64,000 bases of DNA from NCBI RefSeq assembly GCF_910592395.1, contig NC_088315.1, positions 18,273,808 through 18,337,807 of the forward strand, in the 5' to 3' direction. This document shows positions 46,901 to 64,000 of this stretch, in pieces (the first letter of the stretch is position 1; every line of letters begins with the position of its first letter). The position numbers and the translations under genes are program-made. The notes under the pieces are model-generated. The model searched no databases. It was not told the DNA's origin and was given only the letters and a program-made list of their open reading frames with translations. This DNA is from Lineus longissimus (taxonomy: Eukaryota > Nemertea > Pilidiophora > Heteronemertea > Lineidae).

Positions 46901-47578
46901 ACTTTAAACTTCATGTACATTTACACAAGCCATCTCTGTAGAAAACTGTAGTAAAAGCATTTATTAGTCTTTATAAATATTAGCCAATATACGGTTTAGT
47001 GTGTAGCCTTGTCATTGAGCCAGCTGGGGACCCGCATTTAGAAAGATCAATTCTGGATAATCTGGTTTCAATATTTCTGGATCCATTCAAGAATTGCCAG
47101 ATTTCCCTTTCATTATCATTTTCATTTTCAAGTTCAGGGCAGGCCAATGAGTCAGGACTGGGTGTGACACGTTAACTGCTTTAGACTAAAATTGAAAGAG
47201 AAATCGGCCAAGGTCCGCACCACTGGCCACTGCCTGAGAGTGAACACAGAACAGCGATATTCCAGTGAAGCGGTTGCCTATCTTTTACTGCAAAACTTTA
47301 CCTTTTGCATGGTGTGTTTATTTAGCAGATTACTGGAGCCGTAAAACTTAATGCTTAGTTATGTTTTGTCGTTGTTAACTTTCCGGATGAGGTTGGAGCG
47401 AAAGATCACAAGAAATAAAGTACCCGAAAAAGTTTTGGGGTTACAGCATGAATGAGGATTACCAATGTTTCTAAACTTATAAGTAATCCATATGTTTTGT
47501 TCACTTTTTAGGTCTCGATCGCGCTCAGCCAGTCACCACAGCCATCATAGCAATCATAGTCACAAGGATGATAAATAG
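40915..47578 (+). CDS. SRSF7: SR splicing factor, SRSF7/9G8-like
   Basis: Six coding exons: 40915-41000, 41543-41755, 45723-45911, 46134-46223, 46816-46860, 47512-47578; joined they give 229 residues, close to vertebrate SRSF7. A 3' splice site (TTTCAG at 40903-40908) just before the ATG shows there is a non-coding upstream exon. An Arg/Ser/Asp-rich N-terminal extension (1-41), absent from vertebrate SRSF7, is followed by an RRM (about 42-112; RNP2 VYVGDL, RNP1 GFAFVEF), a CCHC zinc knuckle (C139, C142, H147, C152) and an RS tail ending in a His/Ser-rich stretch. The knuckle distinguishes SRSF7 from SRSF3. It acts in nuclear pre-mRNA splicing and export; that is family knowledge. All RS-coding exons have the same phase (AG|G), and intron 5 has a GC donor. 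Intron 2 is 4 kb, repeat-rich, and may hide a poison exon. Confidence 0.94.
41281..41453. repeat. 20-bp tandem repeat, 8.6 copies, SRSF7 intron 1
   Basis: Unit ATTTACACTTTTTGTTGCTG, almost perfect (one C-to-T change in unit 2). It lies 90 bp upstream of exon 2, so it places a series of T-rich tracts before the genuine 3' splice site. Related TTTACAC words are scattered upstream from 41157. Confidence 0.95.
42471..42633. mobile_element. MITE-like element, family A, copy 1 (SRSF7 intron 2)
   Basis: Begins ACAGTAGAACCTCCTTATCA and ends GAGAGGTTTCACTG, imperfect inverted ends, with internal TGTCCT...AGAGAGGTGTCC-type words. The same element recurs at 44286-44466, 46252-46434 (inverted) and 51241-51392, with fragments at 58146-58232 and 60315-60345. 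No coding capacity. Confidence 0.75.
44286..44466. mobile_element. MITE-like element, family A, copy 2 (SRSF7 intron 2)
   Basis: The best preserved copy: ends TACAGTAGAACCTCTCTATT and GGTGGTTCCACTGTA are inverted relative to each other, and GTCCTTAAT-GAGAGGTGTCC words repeat internally. Confidence 0.82.
45207..45324. repeat. 22-bp tandem repeat carrying CRE/ATF palindromes
   Basis: Unit TGACGTCAAGCAAATTCCGTCA. Perfect TGACGTCA octamers occur at 45207, 45251, 45273 and 45295, with one-base variants at 45229 (TGATGTCA) and 45317. TGACGTCA is the cAMP-response element bound by CREB/ATF bZIP proteins (established knowledge). Location: SRSF7 intron 2, about 400 bp before exon 3. Enhancer function is inferred only. 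Confidence 0.9.
46252..46434. mobile_element. MITE-like element, family A, copy 3 (inverted, SRSF7 intron 4)
   Basis: Starts ACTATAGTGGAACCTCCCTT only 28 bp after the exon 4 donor and ends AGAGAGGTTCTACTCTACTG. Inverted relative to copies 1 and 2, with which it could pair in the pre-mRNA. Confidence 0.8.
46881..46987. mobile_element. MITE-like element, family B, copy 1 (SRSF7 intron 5)
   Basis: Arms ATGGCTAGTAAATGCTTTTA and TAAAAGCATTTATTAGTCTT are inverted copies around a 50-bp centre. It matches the better preserved 57746-57873. It starts about 20 bp downstream of the GC donor of intron 5. Confidence 0.72.
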
Positions 47579-48680
47579 CTATCATCTGGGCATGAATGGA
47601 GCGGTATACAGGATAGGCCGGTGAAATATGGCTAGCCAGACACGCTTATCATATCCAAGAAGTACACTTGTGCACCTCATATTTCATACATGTACAGCAT
47701 GTGGCCTTACAGATACAGTCAACATTGAGAGGACGTGTCGTATTTTCCTGTTTCTCCAACAGTGCTACCAATATTGAATAGACACTTTGCATTCTCCTGT
47801 TTGGTCTGATAGATTTGACCGATACTAGTGAATGGACACATTTTTTTATTGTGTATGGTCAAGTTAGTAGATGCAGCCAGCACTGGACAGACCCTTCATA
47901 TTTTCGTATATGGTCATGTAGATGCAGCTAGCACTAATTAAACACTTCAAATTTCGATGTATGGTAATGTAGATGCTGGCCAAGTCAAAAAGATGCAGCC
48001 AACACTGAATAGACACTTGGTATTTTCCTGTGCGGTCGTGATTGTGAGGGAACTTGCCTAGGAAAACTAGTGTCTTTGTAATTAAAAGTATGAAATATGT
48101 GGATTTACTCGATCAAAGATATTAGAGACGTGGCTTACCAAATAGCAATAGAATTGTCTGTTTGAACTTTTTCCCTCAAGCTTGAAATCCTAAAAGTATT
48201 TTTATTCTGCCTGCTTGCTTCACTGAGGTCCAGTTTTTAAAAAAACATTGTCTCATGCATCCTGTCCGAGTCTAATATTTCAGCAGACCTGATAAAGAGA
48301 TTTTCAGCTTCTTGCGGAGCACCGAAAAGGGAATTCTGTTAAACCTAAGTACTTGGCATGTGCCAGATCTCAAATTAAAAAAAGTCGGTAAGCCGGAAAA
48401 GCAAGATAAGACATTTTGGAAATCGTTTCCCCTTAGTCCTTGTATTATGGTACGTTTTTATATTTTCGGTGTGTATGAAATTCTGTAAAACTAAGTTATT
48501 GTACAGGAACTCCTTCATGAAATAGGAAATGTTTTGACAACATTATGATTGTTGAAAAAAGGGTAATATGGTCACGTCCAGAATTACTTCGTGATCCTTG
48601 TCCATTTACTTTTATCTCAGAACTTCATTATAATATGTATTTATGTATCATTTTGTGTCGTGGTAGATTAAAAGTGGAAG

Positions 48681-48686
48681 AATAAA
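48681..48686 (+). promoter_or_regulatory. Candidate polyadenylation signal of the SRSF7-like gene
   Basis: AATAAA at 48681 lies 1.1 kb after the stop codon, followed within 25 bp by two more overlapping AATAAA words (about 48703-48711). The intervening sequence is AT-rich and uninterrupted by another gene. The choice among the three is arbitrary. Confidence 0.5.
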
Positions 48687-48719
48687 ATTTTTATCAAATT
48701 GAAATAAATAAATGACTGA

Positions 48720-51240
48720 TTCTTTTGTTCAACCACCTCTGTTGTTCGTTGAGTCCCCTTGGATATCATACTTAGCTGCAGCAGCCTGTTTATGAGAGAA
48801 AGAAAGTGAGGAAGGTTGAATTCCTTCTTGGAGTGGGCAATTTTATAGTACCCGGTAGTTGAGTTCACAGGATGCCTCCAGATGCCCACGTTCATGGAAT
48901 CTTCCAGATTGCTCAGTTGCTGGGTGCTTGGATGCCGAAGTTACATAACGCTACCAGATGCCCTGGGAGGGACTTCTTCACCCGGATCACTGTTTGAGTT
49001 GTGTCGTTTGATGAGGGGATCCCCTGGACATTGTCCGCCCTGTGTTTGGTGTTGTCTCCATCTCCAGTGTAGTTGTGGCACTATATCTGAACCTGGTGTT
49101 GGAGGAGGCACCCCCCCCCCTTTGCCTCGGAGGGGGCTACCAAACCCAAGTTAAAATGAAAGTCCAGGCAATTTTTGCAATCAAAGACTGCATAAAAAGT
49201 GGTCTGAAAAGAGACATGATAGCCCTTATCAAGACTGACGAAAGTGTACAGTCTCCTGGTTGAGCCCATACAGAATTGGCCAAGCTATTTATATTGAAAC
49301 GCCCTGTACTCTAGTATTGGAAAACACATGAAAACTGTTGGGTGAGACCTAGTCGTGTAGCATTATTTTCAAGTCTCAAAAACAACTCATTTTATTTCAT
49401 AATTGACTTTCGATAACTTACTACCTAAATAATGAACATCTGGATGCCATAAATAGCACTTTTAGAGGTCCCATATTTGTTTTAGGGGTAACATAGGGGG
49501 ATCTATTTTTATGGCGGTGCTTTACATGTTGGGTGTTGTTGGGCACTTCCGGTGTGTCCACGTTAATGGTTTTTATGCATTGGCAAAGATTTTCTGTTTA
49601 TACTTGCCAACGCACGTTTGATTATCCTGTCAGTCATTACACAATCATCACATATACTTTGTCGAGATAACAGGCCCAAGTTTTGGTAAGTTGTCAACAT
49701 GGATATCCTGATTTTATCAACCAAAAAATTCTTGTTTTGATATACCGGGTAAAAGAAATTCATGATTTGCTCACCGCTCACTCGTCTCCAGCATCCAGTC
49801 ACTCACTGTCAGTCAGTGCATGCTAAGTAAACAACCTCACTTCGAGTCCAGCAAGTCTAGTCTTCAACTTCAGTATAGACAGTTTTAACTAGGTTGAGTG
49901 CATAGATATGCGGTTATATTCCGTTGACCTACGGCACGCCTTACAGGAGCCGGCACGACCTGGTCTTCGACTGCCATGGGGCCTTGGCCCTTTGGCCAGG
50001 ATGAGGTGCAGCGTGGGTATACTGATACTAAAATAGCCTCAAACTTGAACGTGAAGAGCCAGGAATTCTAGTTCCTTGAAGCCATGCAAGTTCATCCAGG
50101 CTATGTTATATTACCGACTAAGTTATGATGAGGCTCCTCAAATGGCAAACCTAGAAAAAAACCGCCTACCTCCTCCATATGCCGCAGGTTTCACAATAAC
50201 AATCAACATTACCGACAAGTTCACTTTCAGGTATCAAACTAAAGTGGCTATTCTTACATTACTCTAACAATAAGAATTTTGTCAATTTTAGGGATTAAAC
50301 TGAGGATTAGGGGGTTAGGATTAGTGTCTGGGTAGGGTTAGGGTTAGGGCTTAAAAGGAAAAATGATTGCCGTAAGAACAGCCAGTTGTTTGTATGTAAA
50401 ATGTATTAGAGACTGCTGTAAAAATAATCACTGCCTTCAGGTATACAGTCCAAGCCACCGTTGACATCCTTCCTGCTTCGCGCCAGGCGCATGCATAACA
50501 TATGCGCAAGTTGCGTGCCAATGATGCACCAGTGACGCGCTTACTCATGTCTCTATGACATTTCACGTGTAGGCCTATTACGCGCGATATACACCTTTCC
50601 AGAAATGGGGCGCTGAGTGTCCGAAATAGTGATGTCATAAGGGGAAACTAGGCCTTATGGTGGAGGGACAAAGGAGATAGTCATGGTTGACCAACACACT
50701 TGAATGCCTTTAATGACGGACAAGGGGGAAAAAGTTTGTTCCAATGCAAGCCACCAATTTCGGGAAGCATGTATACCCGGGCACGGAACCATTACACCAA
50801 TGAGGCGTATTAAGGGATGTCAATTGTGATTAGGACTGTAGAAGCTAAATAAAATGTTCATCATTTAATATGGACTTATGCCATGGTCGCCAGACAGCAT
50901 TAACAAAAGAATTTGTTGAAAGGTCGGTCGATGGCATCATTCTATGAATTGAATTGTCTGGTTGGCCTTCTCAGCTGTTCACCAAAGGATAAAGGCCTGT
51001 ATTGTTTGTAATACTATAACCCTTTTGCACATGCTCCACTTAATAGGGTCAGGAAAATAAAACTTCTTTAGAATAGATGTAGGTCTTCACTATCAAAGAT
51101 GCCAGATAGTGTCTCAAGCCATTCTTTTTCTTGCATATTTCACCATAAAAATGCATTGAAAAATTGTTTTAACCGGCCCAAGTTGGTGTAAGTGTATCTG
51201 ACTGTTGAGAGGCCTATTACCCTCTGTGCAAGTAAGTGTC
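48720..51240. other. Intergenic spacer
   Basis: No gene supported. Contains an inverted SINE fragment (about 49925-50110), three TTAGGG-like units at 50333-50357, and a short C tract at 49111-49120. Confidence 0.45.
49925..50110 (-). mobile_element. SINE body fragment related to 9296-9680
   Basis: On the minus strand, GGATGAACTTGCATGGCTTC, AAGGAACTAGAATTCCTGG and a CTCTTCACG stretch match the body of the SINE at about 9394-9440. The tRNA-like head is missing and the 3' half is diverged. Confidence 0.6.
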
Positions 51241-51392
51241 AAGTGACAAGTGCTGTCCTTAATAGAGAGGTGTCCTGATTAGAGAGGTCAAATCGAATGG
51301 AAACAGTCAGTTTGGGTCCAAAACTAGTTTCCCTTAATAGAGAGGGTGTCCTTAACAGAGAGGTGTCCTCTAAAGGGCGGTACCACCATACT
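51241..51392. mobile_element. MITE-like element, family A, copy 4
   Basis: Contains GACAAGTGCTGTCCTTAATA, GAGGTCAAATCGAATGGAAA and TCCTTAACAGAGAGGTGTCC as in 44310-44450. The left terminus is missing and the right end is degenerate. Confidence 0.75.
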
Positions 51393-51597
51393 AATACATG
51401 TAACTTACCATTATTGTAGCTTGAGATTCAAAAATTCTAAGTTCAGTGTCTATCCAGTTTGTTTGGTTACAAATCAGCTGACTGTTGCCAAGAACATGTG
51501 ATTTAAGTGATGGGAAACTTCAGACCAAATCTCCAATGCTGGGGTACGCACTGCAGGTGCTGGTGGGGAGTTGCATCTTAGGGGAGACAGCAGAGAA

Positions 51598-51965
51598 TGA
51601 AGGGGCATGCAGTATAGGGACATGAAGGGGCATGCAGTATAGGGGCTTGAAGGGAGCATCATAGGGGAGACAGCAGAGGATGCAGCATGGGGGCATGAAG
51701 GGGCATGTAGCATAGGGACATGAAGGGGCATGCAGCATAGGGACATGAAGGGGCATGCAGCATAGGGACATGAAGGGGCATGCAGTATAGGGACATGAAG
51801 GGAGCATCATTGGGGAGACAGCAGAGGATGCAGCAAAGGAGCATGCAGTATAGGGACATGAAGGGAGCTGCATATCACAATCTCGCTTGTCCCCCACAAG
51901 GCCATCGAGCCAGGTTTGCAGTATAAGGGCATAAAGGGGGATGCAGCTTAGGGGCATGCAGGGAT
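51598..51965. repeat. 25-bp minisatellite, degenerate outward
   Basis: Core units GGGACATGAAGGGGCATGCA plus GCATA at about 51715-51800 are near-perfect; outer units diverge and include a 100-bp higher-order piece (GGGGAGACAGCAGAGGATGCA) seen twice (51664 and 51813). The period shifts frame each unit, which is why overlapping Cys/Pro/Met-rich open frames appear on the minus strand; they are not genes. Confidence 0.92.
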
Positions 51966-53325
51966 CCAGCATCGGGCATGTTGCAGATTACAATTTCACT
52001 GGCCTCCACCAGGCAAAATGCCAGGCCAGGAAACCTGTATAACAACTAATCACTTACAAAATCTAATCAGTTTTGTTTCAACCACCATTTTTGGAGACTG
52101 ATAAAATCTTGTCTTGTACACTTGCAAAGCTATTCAAATGTCAAACTATCAGTGCCAAACACATGGGGTACCCGTATGGGCCTTTTGTTATAAAGAAAAC
52201 AAAAAATGTATTCCTGTCCATCATGCCCATAAGCCCGCCATTCCAATTCTTGTTTGATTTGAATAAGTCATCTGACTTATCTTTTTTCCTTCCTTGCTTG
52301 AATGACTGTCACAGGAGATAAGTGTCAGATCAGGGTCAACCATGTCCTGGAGAGTTTTTTGGAAATGTGCTAGAGAATTGCTGTCACATGCTTTAGGCCT
52401 GGTGATTAAACCCATTGTTTATTGTGCTAGATACTTAAAGTAGGCCTGTACATATTGTTTGCTATAGTAGTGTGATAGACACCATATATTGAGGAACTCG
52501 CAAGTTTTTTGGAGCAATGTTGGCCAAGTGAGTATGAAAAAGGTTTTTCGATTTATATGCCCTTGGCTGCAAGATGCTTCTTTTCCTAAATTTGGGACTG
52601 GACTGCTACTATGATGCAAATTCTAAAGCTGTTTGCCCTCTGCAGAGAACATACAAATCTTTTTGGTGCCTGAGATATTCATGTTTTGACCATAATAATG
52701 AAGAAGTGAACAAGATCAGATGTTCACCAGGCCCATTAAGGGGGGTTCGAACTCGTCCCAGAGACTTAAGAGTGCTCCACATGGTGTTCTCACGGTAGAG
52801 TGCTACCCTTGATATTCAAGAAGTTTTGCCAGTGTGCAAGACAGGGTAGGGTGGCTAGCAATTTAAGTTTGAGTGGCCCTATAGAACCCTTAACAAAATT
52901 CTGGACAAGGTGGGGTGGCTCTTTAGTTGGGCCATCCTGACAGGTGGAGAACACTGGTCTCCATATCTGGCCCTGGTACGTGTAGTGGTTGAGGTCCATC
53001 TTGATCAGCCGAAGGGAGGCGTTGGGATCTCTGGTGAGAGGTGCAGGCTCTGTGGCATTCTCTGTGGAGGTGCCACTGAATATGTCCAAGGAAAGGCAGT
53101 AATTTGGCAAGACACATATAACTTAAGGGGGACTACAGACTGGAGCTCAGTGGTCATATTGGTGGTGGTCTAATATGTGTACTTGGGGGACTATGGCCTG
53201 TTTGATTCAAAGATAAATATATACCTCGACCAAGCATGAATAGTTTCGAAGTACTCTGAAATACCGAACCTGGTTCCTACCTGCCATGATTGACCACTTA
53301 ATGAGTCCTTCATTACTGTAAACAA

Positions 53326-54714
53326 TACATTCAATAACACATGGTTTTGGTTTCTGTACTTGTAATAAGTTGTAGGACCTTCTTTCGTGGCCATCATTGC
53401 TAACTACATTCAATAACACATGGTTTTGGTTTCTGTACTTGTAGGAACTTCTTTCATTGCCATTATTGCTAACTACATTCAATAACACATGGTTTTGGTT
53501 TCTGTACTTGAAGAAACTTCTTTCATTGCCATCATTGCTAACTACATTCAATAACACATGGTTTTGGTTTCTGTATTTGTAGGAACTTCTTTCATTGCAA
53601 TCATTGCTAACTACATTCAATAACACATGGTTTTGGTTTCTGTACTTGTAGGAACTTCTTTCATTGCCATCATTGCTAACTACATTCAATAACACATGGT
53701 TTTGGTTTCTGTATTTGTAGGAACTTCTTTCATTGCAATCATTGCTAACTACATTCAATAACACATGGTTTTGGTTTCTGTACTTGTAGGAACTTCTTTC
53801 ATTGCCATCATTGCTAACTACATTCAATAACACATGGTTTTGGTTTCTGTATTTGTAGGAACTTCTTCCGTTGCCATCATTTTGCTTACTACATTCAATA
53901 ACACACGGTTTTGGTTTCTGTACTTGTAGGAACTTCTTTCGTTGCCATTATTACTAACTACATTCAATAACACATGGTTTTGGTTTTCTGTACTTGTAGG
54001 AACTTCTTTCGTTGCCATCATTGCTAACTACATTCAATAACACATGGTTTTGGTTTCTGTATTTGCAGGAACTTCTTTCGTTGCCATCATTGCTAACTAC
54101 ATTCAATAACACATGGTTTTGGTTTCTGTACTTGTAGGACCTTCTTTCGTGGCCATCATTGCTAACTACGTTCAATAACACATGGTCTTTTGTTTCTGTA
54201 CTTGTAGGAACTTCTTTCGTTGCCATCATTGCTAACTACATTCAATAACACATGGTTTTGGTTTCTGTATTTGTAGGAACTTCTTTCATTGCCATCATTG
54301 CTAACTACATTCAATAACACATGGTTTTGGTTTCTGTATTTGTAGGAACTTCTTTCATTGCCATCATTGCTAACTACATTCAATAACACATGGTTTTGGT
54401 TTCTGTACTTGTAGGAACTTCTTTCGTTGCCATTATTACTAACTACATTCAATAACACAATGGTTTTGGTTTCTGTACTTGTAGGAACTTCTTTCGTTGC
54501 CATCATTGCTAACTACATTCAATAACACATGGTTTTGGTTTCTGTACTTGTAGGAACTTCTTTCATTGCCATCATTGCTAGCTACATTCAATAACACGTG
54601 GTTTTGGTTTCTGTATTTGTAGGAACTTCTTTCATTGCCATCATTGCTAACTACATTCAATAACACATGGTTTTGGTTTTCTGTACTTGTAGGAACTTCT
54701 TCCGTTGCCATCCG
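53326..54714. repeat. 69-bp minisatellite, about 20 copies, abutting UAP1
   Basis: Unit: GAACTTCTTTCATTGCCATC, ATTGCTAACTACATTCAATA, ACACATGGTTTTGGTTTCTG, TACTTGTAG. Units are 90-98 percent alike. Read on the plus strand each unit has the parts of a 3' splice site: a branch-point-like TGCTAAC, a T/G-rich tract and TTGTAG|G, 42 bp apart. On the minus strand the period (23 codons) keeps a frame open for 208 residues (53207-53833); this is an artefact of the repeat. The last unit runs directly into the first UAP1 coding exon. Confidence 0.95.
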
Positions 54715-54765
54715 TCAGTGTTGGAGAATTCGTCCGAACCGCCAGCAAAGAAACTCAACTTCAAA

Positions 54766-63621
<8,856 letters not shown>

Positions 63622-63744
63622 CATCAAAGGCCTAACGTGGACACCATTGGTTGGATTACAATTGTGTACACATCCTTTGTCTGGTTGATTCAACCCCTGT
63701 TCATACTGACTGTTTTCACTGCCAGAGCCTTTATTTTTGCCTGT

Positions 63745-63958
63745 GTACTACATGTGTACTACATGTGTACTACATGTGTACTACATGTGTACTACATGTG
63801 TACTACATGTGTACTACATGTGTACTGCATGCGTACTACATGTGTACTACATGCGTACTACATGCGCACTACATGTGTACTGCATGTGAACTACATGTAC
63901 ATGTGTACTACATGTGTACTACATGCGTACTACATGTGTACTGCATGTGTACTACATG
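63745..63958. repeat. 11-bp minisatellite (TGTGTACTACA)
   Basis: About 19 units with occasional GCGTACTACA or GCATGTG variants. A frame stays open on the plus strand (His/Tyr/Met/Cys/Thr codons), not a gene. It starts 125 bp after the candidate UAP1 stop. Confidence 0.95.
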
Positions 63959-64000
63959 TTGTAGCATCTGTAATCCAACTGATGTTTAGCTTTATGTCTT

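Noticed and set aside
50333-50357. Telomeric (TTAGGG)n block
   Set aside because: Only about three units; too short to call an interstitial telomere, and similar GGTTAGGGTTAGG words occur at 13728 and 14046 in a duplication.
51474-51972. Cys/Pro/Met-rich minus-strand frames resembling Cys-rich peptides
   Set aside because: The 25-bp repeat is read in all three frames successively, producing overlapping look-alike frames.
53207-53833. 208-residue minus-strand open frame with a 23-residue repeat
   Set aside because: It exists only because the 69-bp minisatellite has a period divisible by three; there is no domain, and the frame breaks wherever a unit has an indel.

Overview
This is nuclear DNA of an animal, very probably a marine invertebrate. 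Genes are split by GT-AG introns, tRNA-derived SINEs, MITE-like elements and the 3' end of a CR1/L2-type LINE are scattered through it, minisatellites are frequent, and TACATGTA-rich AT-moderate spacer is common. The proteins (UAP1, an SRSF7-type SR factor, a BTB-BACK-kelch protein, a CAP-domain secreted protein, an EamA/SLC35-type transporter) are all metazoan in style. I cannot tell from the sequence alone whether the source is a deuterostome (hemichordate, echinoderm, lancelet) or a lophotrochozoan.

Layout. 1-15.3 kb: no recognisable gene. It holds homopolymer tracts, a complete SINE with a 13-bp target-site duplication, a transposon-like element with CAGGGCCG ends, a 500-bp tandem duplication and a long fold-back element built of TCGAGCGCTCGA palindromes. 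15.4-17.4 kb (+): an intronless BTB-BACK-kelch coding region, followed within 600 bp by an internally deleted relic of the same gene. 19.8-29.1 kb (-): a ten-exon gene for a secreted CAP/SCP-domain protein with Cys-rich modules, a GDTTPAG repeat, a Gly-rich linker and a short hydrophobic C-terminus; its introns are full of mobile elements. 29-37 kb: gene-poor and repeat-rich, with one orphan exon-like sequence on the minus strand. 37.6-39.0 kb (-): a single-exon ten-TM transporter whose central loop is a six-copy 17-residue repeat carrying N-glycosylation sequons. 40.9-48.7 kb (+): a six-exon SRSF7/9G8-like splicing factor gene with one GC-AG intron. 49-54.7 kb: minisatellites. 54.8 kb to the right edge (+): UAP1, whose introns hold a SINE blown up into a roughly 32-copy satellite.

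The genes look functionally unrelated. The repeat landscape is what ties the window together: at least five short palindromic or terminal-inverted-repeat families recur in the introns of SRSF7, UAP1 and the CAP gene, and about a dozen tandem arrays are present, several of them clearly derived from elements or splice-site regions seen elsewhere in the window. I see no operon, prokaryotic system, CRISPR array or intact autonomous transposon.
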